From contig JANXWN010000226.1 of the NCBI GenBank assembly GCA_025351125.1, positions 1 to 5,965 on the forward strand: DNA of 5,965 bases, in the 5' to 3' direction. Of this stretch, positions 1-5,651 are shown piece after piece; position 1 is the first letter of the stretch, and every line of letters begins with the position of its first letter. The position numbers were made by a program, and so were the translations under genes. Under the pieces are notes generated by a model. It was not told where the DNA came from and did not search any database. It saw nothing but the letters and a program-made list of their open reading frames with translations. The DNA comes from Caulobacteraceae bacterium. Its GTDB lineage: Bacteria; Pseudomonadota; Alphaproteobacteria; Caulobacterales; Caulobacteraceae.

Positions 1-780
1 GGCGTCGACTGCCGGTTCTTGCCCGTGGCTTATGTGCCGCTGATCGATTTCGCCGCGGCGGCGCGTACCGCGCGCGAGGCGATCGGCTTGGGGGCGAAAG
101 CCTTGATGATCCCCTCGCATCCGCCGCACGGCCATTCGCCCAGCCACGTTGGCCTCGATCCCTTGTGGGCCGTGGCGCAAGAAGCGGGGCTGCCGATCAT
201 CTTTCACGTCGGCGGGGAGCGCAAGATGGACCCGGCCTATGCCATGAACGGTCTGCCGGCGGTGAAGGATTTCCACGGTGGGGAAGAGAATTTCACCTCG
301 GTCAGCTTTATGGCCATCTCCGCTTCGGTGATGCAAACGCTGGCGACGATGATCTTCGACGGCGTGTTGGACCGCTTCCCGCGTCTTAAATTCGGAGCGA
401 TCGAACTGGGCGCTTCGTGGCTGCCGGGCTGGATGCGGTCGATGGACGCCGCGCACGGCGCTTTTTGCAAGCACGAAGACCGGTTGCGCGGCCTGTCGCT
501 TCGGCCGAGCGAATTTGTCCGCCGTCAGGTGCGCGTGACGCCGTATTCGCACGAAGACGCCGGTTGGATTATCGCGCAGTCAGGGCCCGAAACGTGCCTG
601 TTTTCCTCGGACTTTCCGCACGTCGAGGGCGGCCGCAATCCGATCAAACGGTTCGACGACAGTTTAGCCCACGCCGCCGTCGAGCACCGCCGGCGGTTTT
701 ATGCCGATAACTTCATCGATCTCATGGGCGAGGGGCTCGCGCCTGAGCTGAGGCGGCCGGCGGGTTTGTTGGCCGCTTGA
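1..780 (+). CDS. Amidohydrolase-2 family metal-dependent hydrolase, 5'-truncated by the window edge
   Basis: This is the C-terminal part (259 codons) of a TIM-barrel hydrolase of the amidohydrolase-2 / ACMSD-like family. These enzymes hydrolyse or decarboxylate small, often aromatic, substrates in the cytoplasm using a bound divalent metal. The frame is open to base 1, so the TTG at 19 is not a likely start, and the N-terminal HxH metal motif lies outside the window. Visible family marks are IIFHVGG (His codon near 205), a likely metal-ligand histidine. Next is FPRLKFGAIELGASWLPGW (near 376-435), the family's 'FPxLKF..E.G..WLP' segment. Then comes SSDFPHVEGG (near 604-633), whose Asp is the expected catalytic/metal residue. 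The end, RRRFYADNFIDLMG, matches the usual C-terminal 'NaxxLyG' segment. Family placement is firm; the substrate is unknown. The next gene starts 53 bases downstream on the same strand and may be cotranscribed. Confidence 0.88.
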   Translation, partial: GVDCRFLPVAYVPLIDFAAAARTAREAIGLGAKALMIPSHPPHGHSPSHVGLDPLWAVAQEAGLPIIFHVGGERKMDPAYAMNGLPAVKDFHGGEENFTSVSFMAISASVMQTLATMIFDGVLDRFPRLKFGAIELGASWLPGWMRSMDAAHGAFCKHEDRLRGLSLRPSEFVRRQVRVTPYSHEDAGWIIAQSGPETCLFSSDFPHVEGGRNPIKRFDDSLAHAAVEHRRRFYADNFIDLMGEGLAPELRRPAGLLAA

Positions 781-820
781 CGCGGCGGCGGGCATGGCGT
801 TGAAGACGCCGATCCCGACT

Positions 821-828
821 GAGGAAGG
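821..828 (+). promoter_or_regulatory. Shine-Dalgarno site that sets the start of the small membrane protein
   Basis: GAGGAAGG lies five bases before the ATG at 834. This spacing favours the ATG at 834 over the in-frame GTG at 828, which overlaps the site itself. Confidence 0.6.
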
Positions 829-833
829 TGCTT

Positions 834-1040
834 ATGACGCTCGGCGTCCCGGTGTCCGGCGTCATCGCCGCCGCTTTTTTGATCTTTTCGGTGTTCTGCG
901 GTTGGCGTGGCGGCCGGCCCTCGCCGCTGCTGGGAGCGCCGCGCATGGTGCCCTGGCGCTTCCTGATGCTCGCCTCGGCGGTCGTGGTTCTGGTGTCCTT
1001 GGTGCACATCGTCGCCGTGATCCGCGGCGAGACCACGTGA
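834..1040 (+). CDS. Small two-helix inner-membrane protein of unknown function
   Basis: This 68-residue protein is not one I recognise. It has two clear hydrophobic segments. The first spans about residues 6-22 (VSGVIAAAFLIFSVFCGW). The second spans about residues 42-64 (FLMLASAVVVLVSLVHIVAV). Between them is a short linker rich in Gly, Arg and Pro, and the polar tail is RGETT. The linker is basic, so the usual positive-inside rule would place it in the cytoplasm. A good Shine-Dalgarno site precedes the ATG. Coding is supported by the ribosome site, the hydrophobic pattern and a tidy fit between the amidohydrolase and the converging hydrolase gene. It could share a transcript with the amidohydrolase. 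No function is assigned. Confidence 0.65.
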   Translation: MTLGVPVSGVIAAAFLIFSVFCGWRGGRPSPLLGAPRMVPWRFLMLASAVVVLVSLVHIVAVIRGETT

Positions 1041-1042
1041 TC

Positions 1043-1067
1043 GAGGGGCAAGCCCTCATTGTTTCTT
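1043..1067 (+). terminator. Weak intrinsic terminator-like hairpin after the small membrane gene
   Basis: GAGGG (1043-1047) pairs with CCCTC (1053-1057) across a five-base loop, GCAAG. On the plus strand it is followed by ATTGTTTCTT, a moderately T-rich run. The stem is only five pairs and lies partly over the last codons of the opposing hydrolase gene. It is placed just after the stop codon at 1040, as expected for a terminator of the rightward genes. On the minus strand no T run follows it. Confidence 0.4.
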
Positions 1068-2060
1068 CAGTTTGATCGGTGGCGCGCCGGACGGCAGCGG
1101 GCCGGCCGGGTCCGCGATGAAGGCTAAAATGTCGGCCCAGACCTTTTCCGCTTGTCGATCGCGCAGCAATAAATGCCAACCGTCGGCGTAATAAGCGGTG
1201 CGGTCGCCAGGGGGTAGGTGGGCCACCGCCTTGACCGTCGCGCCGCGGGGAATAATCTGATCGTGCGCGCCGTACAAATAAAGGGTCGGACCGTGGATGC
1301 GGCCGATGTTGTCCTGAGCCGCTTGCATCGTGTTGACCAGACCGAAAAGCGCGTCGGATCGCGCGCCCCACACCATCAGGCGGTCGCGGCTCATGACCTT
1401 CAATTCGTCGATGTTGTCGGTGGGTGAGATGTGATCGGTCAGCCAGCGGGGCGCCATGAACACCTTGGACGGCGCGGCGCGCGCGGCCAACCATCGAGCC
1501 ACGCGATTGGGCAGGGCCTGATCGCTCCATCCCCACACGGCCGGCGCCGCCAACACCGTGCGATCAGCGTCCGGCGGGTGGTCGGAGGCGAAGGTTTCGA
1601 TGGCCACCGCGCCGCCCAAACTCTCGCCGACCACGGCCAAGATCGCCCGCGGGTAACGCGCCCGCGCCAGGGCCACGAGCGTGCGAAGATCGTCTTGACG
1701 CAGATCGTCGGGGGCCCAGACGCCGCGTCGCGGCGAGCGGCCAAAGCCGCGCTGATCGTAGGCGAGGGTAGTCACGCCGCGCGCCGCCCACCACGGCGCC
1801 GCCAGATGGTACGCGGCGGCGTAGTCGTTCATGCCGTGCACGCCGACGATCACCGCCCACGGCGCCGCTTGGCCCTGGGCGTCCCACCGCGTCAACCCCA
1901 ACCGAGCCCCGTCGAAACTGACGAAGGCGTGGTCGTCAAGCCGGGGGCCGCTAAAGCCGATGTCCGGTCGCCCCGCGCGCTGCAGGGTCGGGGCGCAGGC
2001 CGTCGCCAAGCCCGCGGCGGCGAGGATCGCGACCGCTCCGGCGCGCAACGAACGGGTCAT
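1056..2060 (-). CDS. Lipoprotein alpha/beta hydrolase, monoacylglycerol-lipase-like
   Basis: This 334-residue serine hydrolase resembles the monoacylglycerol lipase / lysophospholipase group (Hydrolase_4 type). These enzymes cleave acyl esters of small lipids. The N-terminus MTRSLRAGAVAILAAAGLA ends in the lipobox-like ATAC, with Cys22 as the lipidation site, so the protein is probably anchored in the envelope facing the periplasm. Catalytic features are in order: HG oxyanion motif at His75, YDQRGFGRS at 101-109, nucleophile elbow GESLG with Ser147, acid Asp267 in GAHDQIIP, and base His296 in DGWHLLL. The reading frame stays open upstream to 2189, but only the ATG at 2060 gives a signal peptide and avoids overlapping the GST gene. 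That ATG lies seven bases after the GST stop and has no clear ribosome site of its own, which suggests translational coupling. It is the last gene of the leftward cluster. The natural substrate is unknown. Confidence 0.87.
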   Translation of the reverse strand: MTRSLRAGAVAILAAAGLATACAPTLQRAGRPDIGFSGPRLDDHAFVSFDGARLGLTRWDAQGQAAPWAVIVGVHGMNDYAAAYHLAAPWWAARGVTTLAYDQRGFGRSPRRGVWAPDDLRQDDLRTLVALARARYPRAILAVVGESLGGAVAIETFASDHPPDADRTVLAAPAVWGWSDQALPNRVARWLAARAAPSKVFMAPRWLTDHISPTDNIDELKVMSRDRLMVWGARSDALFGLVNTMQAAQDNIGRIHGPTLYLYGAHDQIIPRGATVKAVAHLPPGDRTAYYADGWHLLLRDRQAEKVWADILAFIADPAGPLPSGAPPIKLKKQ

Positions 2061-2067
2061 CGCGCGG

Positions 2068-2706
2068 TTAGCGGGCGGCGAAGGCCATTTCCTGTTCGAT
2101 GATCGGCGCGAACGACGGGCGGCCCAAAATCCCGTTGAGGTATGCGAGCAATTTTGGGTGGGCGCCGCCGTCCACATCCACGCCGACATGCGCCAGGTTG
2201 ACGAACGGGCTGGCCACCGCCAAGTCGGCCACGGTCAGACGGTCGTCCACCAGAAATCCGGACGCCGGCACGATGGCTTCGAGATAATTGAATAGGGGCG
2301 GGATCTCGTCCTTCTCGGCGGCGTCGGCGAGCGCTTGGTCGCCCGGCTGCCCCAAAAATCGCGGCGCCACGAAGCGATTGAAGAATATCTTGCCCATTGT
2401 CGCGACGAGGATGGTGTCGGCGAATTCTTCATACCAGACGGTGCGGGCGCGGCTCTCGGGCGTGGCCGGCATCAACGCGGGTTCGGGATGTTTGGTCTCC
2501 AAATAAGTGATGATCGCCGTCGAGTCCGATATAGCAAAATCGCCGTCGCTTAATCCTGGCATTTTGCCGAAGGGGCTGGCGACGCGGAAGTTCGGATTGG
2601 GATCGTTAAAACCGACTGCGACCAGGTCAGCGCTGAGCCCTTTCTCAGTCAGATAGGCTAAAACCTTGCGGACAAACGGTGAAAACGACGAGCCGTAAAC
2701 AATCAT
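2068..2706 (-). CDS. Glutathione S-transferase family protein
   Basis: This 212-residue cytoplasmic protein has the two-domain layout and usual length of bacterial glutathione S-transferases. The N-terminal thioredoxin fold begins MIVYGSSFSPFVRKVLAYL. In the usual catalytic loop it has serines (residues 6-9) and no Cys, so a Ser-type enzyme is likely. The glutathione-binding segment GKMPGLSDGDFAISDSTAI carries the cis-proline at Pro50 and the binding Ser62. The all-helical C-terminal domain starts near residue 85. It contains the conserved N-capping segment DDRLTVADLAVAS at about 154-166. The ATG at 2706 is preceded on its own strand by GGGGAG at good spacing. The reading frame runs open far upstream through the ZIP gene in another frame, but that stretch is a GC-rich shadow. 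The likely role is conjugation or reduction of electrophiles or peroxides; the substrate is unknown. Confidence 0.9.
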   Translation of the reverse strand: MIVYGSSFSPFVRKVLAYLTEKGLSADLVAVGFNDPNPNFRVASPFGKMPGLSDGDFAISDSTAIITYLETKHPEPALMPATPESRARTVWYEEFADTILVATMGKIFFNRFVAPRFLGQPGDQALADAAEKDEIPPLFNYLEAIVPASGFLVDDRLTVADLAVASPFVNLAHVGVDVDGGAHPKLLAYLNGILGRPSFAPIIEQEMAFAAR

Positions 2707-2731
2707 CAGAAACTCCCCAAAGGTTTTGGCG

Positions 2732-2750
2732 CGGCGCCGGGTTGGCGCCG
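2732..2750. repeat. Perfect GC-rich hairpin between the ZIP and GST genes
   Basis: CGGCGCC (2732-2738) and GGCGCCG (2744-2750) form a perfect seven-pair stem around the loop GGGTT, three bases from the ZIP stop codon. Neither strand has a T run after it, so it is not a standard intrinsic terminator. It could act as an mRNA 3'-end stabiliser or partial attenuator between the two genes. Confidence 0.5.
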
Positions 2751-2753
2751 AAC

Positions 2754-3506
2754 TTAGCGCGGTCCACCGGGTGACACCAAGTGGACGATAACGCCGATCA
2801 TCGCCACGCCCAACACCGTCGCGACGGTGGTCCAGGCGCGGGGGTGGCGGTGGTGGCTGTCGGGCAGCAGTTCGCTCGCGCCAATGTACAGGAAAAAGCC
2901 GGTGAAGGCGGCGATGATCGCGGCCAGTCGATCGGGGGATACGACGACCAGACGGCTGACCGCTATGCCGATCATCGGCGCGACGGAGTCGGCGATCAAC
3001 CAACGCCGCGCGATCCGCCGATCCCCTGAACCGCGCAGGCTCAGATTGACGGTATTCATCCCGTCGGCCAAGTCGTGCGCCAGAACGGCGACGGCCAAAA
3101 TGGCCCCGACGCTGGGCGAGACTTGAAATCCTAGGCCGATACCCAGGCCGTCGAGCAAACTGTGGGCCGTCAGACTGCCTGCTCCGAAATGACCGCGATG
3201 CCCCACGCCGCCGCCGGCACGCAGCAGAAACAGGCGGTCGACCACGAGATAGGCGACAAAACCGGCGGCGACGATCGCCGTGGTCTCCGCCACGCCGCGG
3301 GACGGTCCGCCCAGAGCGACAGCTTCCGGCAACAAGTCGAGCAGGGCCACGCCGATCACCGCTCCGGCGCTGAATCCCAAAACCAGATGGATCTTGTCGG
3401 CGTATCGTAGGGCCAGCGATCCGCCCAGCCATGTGGCCACGCCGGCCGCCAGCCCCAGCGCCATCAGAATCGGGTCGCCGTGGCGCGCGAGGAGGAAGCC
3501 GTTCAT
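2754..3506 (-). CDS. ZIP-family divalent metal transporter
   Basis: This 250-residue integral inner-membrane protein belongs to the ZIP (zinc/iron permease) family, which imports Zn, Fe, Mn or related divalent ions into the cytoplasm. The length and roughly eight hydrophobic segments fit bacterial members. Family marks are LLDLLPEA (55-62) in the second helix and HSLLDGLGIG (115-124), the helix-4 metal motif with His115 and Asp119. Helix 5 has HDLADG (144-149). Near the C-terminus is GFFLYIGASELLPDSHH (203-219). Helix 5 usually reads HNxPEG; here Asn, Pro and Glu are replaced by Asp, Ala and Asp, which may change metal preference. Short His-containing stretches lie at about 103-106 and 218-221. 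The ATG at 3506 has AGGGGAAGG just before it. The gene lies 54 bases after the cupredoxin gene and 47 before the GST gene on the same strand. The metal transported is not known. Confidence 0.9.
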   Translation of the reverse strand: MNGFLLARHGDPILMALGLAAGVATWLGGSLALRYADKIHLVLGFSAGAVIGVALLDLLPEAVALGGPSRGVAETTAIVAAGFVAYLVVDRLFLLRAGGGVGHRGHFGAGSLTAHSLLDGLGIGLGFQVSPSVGAILAVAVLAHDLADGMNTVNLSLRGSGDRRIARRWLIADSVAPMIGIAVSRLVVVSPDRLAAIIAAFTGFFLYIGASELLPDSHHRHPRAWTTVATVLGVAMIGVIVHLVSPGGPR

Positions 3507-3511
3507 GCCTT

Positions 3512-3523
3512 CCCCTAACGGGG
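3512..3523. promoter_or_regulatory. Small hairpin covering the ZIP ribosome-binding site
   Basis: CCCC and GGGG flank a four-base loop, TAAC. In the leftward mRNA one arm is part of the Shine-Dalgarno run AGGGGAAGG that precedes the ZIP start. A four-pair stem is weak, so a role in translation control is only a possibility. Confidence 0.25.
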
Positions 3524-3560
3524 CGGCGTCACATCGTCCATGGGCGAGCGCGCGGGACGG

Positions 3561-3911
3561 CTATTGCGACACGGCGACGGCGGTCAGGCGCCCCGCGGCG
3601 GTGGTCGGATGCGCTTCGCCCATGAAGGCGTAGCTTCCCGGCCTCAGCGGCCCGACGGTGAAATCGGTTTGACCGTGCGGCGTGACCTCTTCCTCGACCT
3701 TAAGATCGTTACTGTCGAACTCCTCCATCGCCCCGTCTTGATTGATCAGATGCACATGAATCTTGCGGCCGGCGGGGACGGTGAGGACGGCCGGCTCGTA
3801 ACGGTGATTTTTTAAGGTGAGGACGACGGTCGGTTCCACCAAAACCGCCGCCGACACGGCGCACGGCAGGGCGAAAGCGGCGGCGAGGGCAAGGTAAGCT
3901 GGCTTGAACAT
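3561..3911 (-). CDS. Secreted cupredoxin-fold protein, EfeO/FtrB-like
   Basis: This 116-residue protein has a Sec signal peptide (residues 1-21, MFKPAYLALAAAFALPCAVSA) and a single cupredoxin-like domain, so it should be periplasmic. The segments LTLKNHRYEPAVLTVPAG, EEFDSNDL and GPLRPGSYAFMGEAHPTTAAG follow the pattern of the cupredoxin domains of EfeO and of FtrB-type proteins, which take part in iron uptake. The mature part has no Cys, so a classical type 1 copper site (His-Cys-His-Met) cannot form. Candidate metal ligands are Met63, Glu64/Glu65, Asp67, Met97, Glu99 and His101. It is the first gene of the leftward cluster and lies 54 bases before the ZIP gene, so a role in delivering or oxidising metal for the ZIP permease is a reasonable inference. 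A promoter with a Fur-like site lies upstream. A copper-resistance role is the main alternative. Confidence 0.82.
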   Translation of the reverse strand: MFKPAYLALAAAFALPCAVSAAVLVEPTVVLTLKNHRYEPAVLTVPAGRKIHVHLINQDGAMEEFDSNDLKVEEEVTPHGQTDFTVGPLRPGSYAFMGEAHPTTAAGRLTAVAVSQ

Positions 3912-3952
3912 ACGGGGCTTTCAAAAACGACACTGACGCCCATAAACCACAA

Positions 3953-3980
3953 TTGACAATCATTCGCAACAACGAATATG
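3953..3980 (+). promoter_or_regulatory. Putative promoter of the beta-barrel gene
   Basis: TTGACA at 3953-3958 is a perfect sigma-70-type -35 hexamer. A weak AATATG -10 (3975-3980) follows after 16 bases. The start codon at 4009 is 28 bases further on, preceded by AGGAA at 3999-4003. On the opposite strand a TTGCGA / TTTATG pair with 17-base spacing could serve the cupredoxin gene. Both lie in the 97-base divergent region. Confidence 0.45.
3954..3968. promoter_or_regulatory. Putative Fur-type operator between divergent genes
   Basis: TGACAATCATTCGCA is an imperfect palindrome. Its centre agrees with the second half of the classical Fur consensus (ATAATCATTATC) at 9 of 12 positions by hand comparison. 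On the other strand it reads TGCGAATGATTGTCA, a form common in proteobacterial Fur boxes. It overlaps the -35 hexamer of the rightward promoter and would sit between -35 and -10 of the possible leftward one, so a bound repressor could block both. An adjoining dyad, ATTCG-N6-CGAAT (3962-3977), could extend the site. Iron control fits the metal-related neighbours but is inferred. Confidence 0.55.
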
Positions 3981-4008
3981 CAAACGCTTCTTAAAAACAG
4001 GAACGATC

Positions 4009-4764
4009 ATGCGGCGGTTGATCTGCGGAACGGTTATGGCGATAGGCCTGATGGGAGCCTCGAGCGTTCTGGCCGATCCGCGCTTGGACGAGAAAGTCTA
4101 CAGCCCCTTCGTGCAAAAAGGAGTCGGCGAATTTGAATTGCGCGGGGGCGGCGAGGTTGGTCGGGGCGCTCTGTCGGGCGCCGCGACCACTGTGTGGGAA
4201 GTTGAATACGGTGTTAGCGATCAATTAAGCGTCTCGCTGGTGGCCGCCTTGGCGCATGCCTCCGGCGGACCCACTCAAGCCACCGCTATCGGTATCGAAG
4301 CGATTGATTATCTGGGCCAAATTCCCAAACTGGGGATCGATAGCGGCCTATATTTCGAATACGCCCACGGCCTGCACGGCGAAAACGACAAAGTCGAGGG
4401 CAAGATTTTGCTGGCCAAAACGGTGGGACGGTTTCAGGGCCTGCTCAATTTGATCGTGGAAAAACCGCTCTCGGCCCCGACGGGCGAAGGGATCGGATCC
4501 TACGGTTATGCCGCGTCGGCAACGTGGCGCGTGCTCGGGCATGTGCGCCTGGGCGCCGAAATGTTCGGCGATTTCGGCGACGATCACATGTTTCTGAGAC
4601 ATCAAGGCGCCTATGGCGGCCCGCAGATCAAATGGAGCGGTCGGCCGCGCGGCTCGCCCGTTGAGATCGAGGTGGATGCCGGTTGGCTGACGCCGATCGG
4701 CGCCGATCGCGCCGAGGCCCGCGGCCAACTTCGGCTAGGAGTGGAGTTGGAGCGGCGGTTTTAA
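4009..4764 (+). CDS. Secreted, probable outer-membrane beta-barrel protein of unknown family
   Basis: This 251-residue protein begins with a Sec signal peptide, MRRLICGTVMAIGLMGASSVLA, with likely cleavage after Ala22. The mature chain starts with VYSPFVQKGVGEFELRGGG. After that come alternating polar/hydrophobic strands with many Gly, Tyr and Trp residues (for example WEVEYGVSDQLSVSLVAAL and IDSGLYFEYAHGL). It ends in LRLGVELERRF, and a terminal Phe in a final amphipathic strand is the usual BAM recognition signal. A barrel of about 10-12 strands is plausible. AGGAA at 3999-4003 supports the ATG. It is transcribed divergently from the cupredoxin/ZIP cluster behind a Fur-like site, so it may admit metal or a metal complex through the outer membrane. 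I do not recognise a named family; a porin-like or structural envelope role is equally possible. Confidence 0.75.
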   Translation: MRRLICGTVMAIGLMGASSVLADPRLDEKVYSPFVQKGVGEFELRGGGEVGRGALSGAATTVWEVEYGVSDQLSVSLVAALAHASGGPTQATAIGIEAIDYLGQIPKLGIDSGLYFEYAHGLHGENDKVEGKILLAKTVGRFQGLLNLIVEKPLSAPTGEGIGSYGYAASATWRVLGHVRLGAEMFGDFGDDHMFLRHQGAYGGPQIKWSGRPRGSPVEIEVDAGWLTPIGADRAEARGQLRLGVELERRF

Positions 4765-4767
4765 GCG

Positions 4768-5205
4768 CTAGAACGCCCCGTAGCCTCGCGCCATCGCCGC
4801 CGCGAAGGCCGGCAGCAGGGCGAATAGCGCGATCTCCGCCCACAGAAATCGCCGCGACATGTCGATTTGCGCATCGCTCGGCGTCGCGCCCGGGCGGCGC
4901 CAGCGGATAAAGGCGACGGTGGGCGGGACCGATAACAGTCCGATCAAAGCGAAGACCGCGATCTTGGCCCAGAAGAAGGCGTTGTGCGAATAATAACCCC
5001 AGCCCTTGGCGGCAAATACGGCCCGTACAAAGCCGACGACGATGATCAGCCCCGCCAATATCCCGTACCACAGATCGACCTTGCCGATCTGGACAACATT
5101 CGTCAGCGACATTCCCCGCCGCACGCCGATCCATTCCACCGCCAATACGCCAAACAGGCCGAGGATCAGCAAATGGTGAGCAATGGCCAATGTCAGATCA
5201 AGCAT
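4768..5205 (-). CDS. DUF2214 family four-helix membrane protein
   Basis: This 145-residue inner-membrane protein has four hydrophobic segments, near residues 5-25, 45-66, 76-100 and 120-138. It matches the DUF2214 pattern as I recall it: AIAHHLLILGLFGVLAVEW at the start, DLWYGILAGLIIVVGFVRAVF (44-64), KGWGYYSHNAFFWAKIAVFALIGLLSVPPT (67-96) and IRWRR at the end of helix 3. The conserved His10/His11 pair, Asp44 and Arg61 are present. The family's function is not established. The frame is open to 5274, but the ATG at 5205 is chosen because it begins at the first helix. It also has GAGGA six bases upstream; the extra N-terminus would be Pro-rich and unlike the family. The stop codon lies three bases from that of the converging barrel gene. 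Confidence 0.85.
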   Translation of the reverse strand: MLDLTLAIAHHLLILGLFGVLAVEWIGVRRGMSLTNVVQIGKVDLWYGILAGLIIVVGFVRAVFAAKGWGYYSHNAFFWAKIAVFALIGLLSVPPTVAFIRWRRPGATPSDAQIDMSRRFLWAEIALFALLPAFAAAMARGYGAF

Positions 5206-5372
5206 GTCTCGTCCTCGCGTTGATTGACCCGGCCGCGTCGGTTCCGGCGGTTGAGTAATTTCCGAACCTATCAAAGAAGCGCGCGCGCGGACAGGGTCTG
5301 AGCCGTTGGTGATCGTTCAGCGCATCGTACGGGCTCATGTCGCCGAAGACCGACGAACGATGGGAAACTAAA

Positions 5373-5651
5373 ATGCAAAATCCTGAGATCAAAATCGACA
5401 CCGCGGCTTTTCTTCGCGACGGCGGGGATCCCGTCGGCGCGGTGCGGCAAGTGTCGCCCGGCGGTCGCGCCGAAATCGTGCTGTATGTTGAAAACGCCGG
5501 GGATTTCGTGGTTCCGATGACCGCCGTAAAAGCGGTTCACTTCGACAAAGTCATCCTGGAGGCGGCGCTGCTAAGTCCCAAACTTCGCGCCGCGATTGGA
5601 CATGCGCACGACGCCGAGACGCTCTACGCCGACGATTCCCCGGATCCCTAA
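5373..5651 (+). CDS. Small PRC-barrel-like protein
   Basis: This 92-residue soluble protein has no signal peptide. The core (about residues 20-65) has the form expected of a PRC-barrel-like beta domain: DPVGAVRQVSPGGRAEIVLYVE, then NAGDFVVPMTAVKAV and DKVILEAALL. After this comes a short helix, LRAAIGHAHDAE, and an acidic tail. Such domains are found in small bacterial proteins linked to RNA processing, membranes or photosynthesis, so no specific role follows. The ATG at 5373 is preferred because GGGAA lies six bases upstream. An in-frame ATG at 5337 would add twelve charged residues and lacks a clear ribosome site. It is divergent from the DUF2214 gene and ends overlapping the stop of the TonB receptor gene. 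Confidence 0.7.
   Translation: MQNPEIKIDTAAFLRDGGDPVGAVRQVSPGGRAEIVLYVENAGDFVVPMTAVKAVHFDKVILEAALLSPKLRAAIGHAHDAETLYADDSPDP

Noticed and set aside
862..1536. Minus-strand ORF of 224 residues overlapping the hydrolase and the small membrane gene
   Set aside because: Arg-rich composition without domain signal, and in conflict with two better-supported genes.
1431..2102. Long plus-strand ORF opposite the hydrolase
   Set aside because: Arg/Gly/His-rich low-complexity product typical of antisense frames in GC-rich DNA; no ribosome site or domain.
2061..2189. Upstream extension of the lipoprotein hydrolase to an ATG at 2189
   Set aside because: It would overlap the GST 3' end and bury the lipoprotein signal peptide behind 43 residues with no family likeness.
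2707..3432. N-terminal extension of the GST frame, giving a 454-residue ORF running through the ZIP gene
   Set aside because: The extension is Arg/Gly-rich shadow sequence over a well-supported ZIP gene in another frame; the GST has its own ATG, ribosome site and full-length domain from 2706.
4628..5134. Minus-strand ORF of 168 residues overlapping the barrel and DUF2214 genes
   Set aside because: It is an out-of-frame shadow of DUF2214 with Arg/Gly/Asp-rich composition and no membrane or domain pattern.
5279..5289. Alternating GC run upstream of the PRC-barrel-like gene
   Set aside because: Five dinucleotide repeats are too short to claim a Z-DNA or regulatory role in GC-rich DNA.
5206..5372. 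Divergent region between DUF2214 and the PRC-barrel-like gene
   Set aside because: It must hold two promoters, but I found no hexamer pair with proper spacing and no Fur-like palindrome, so no site is called.
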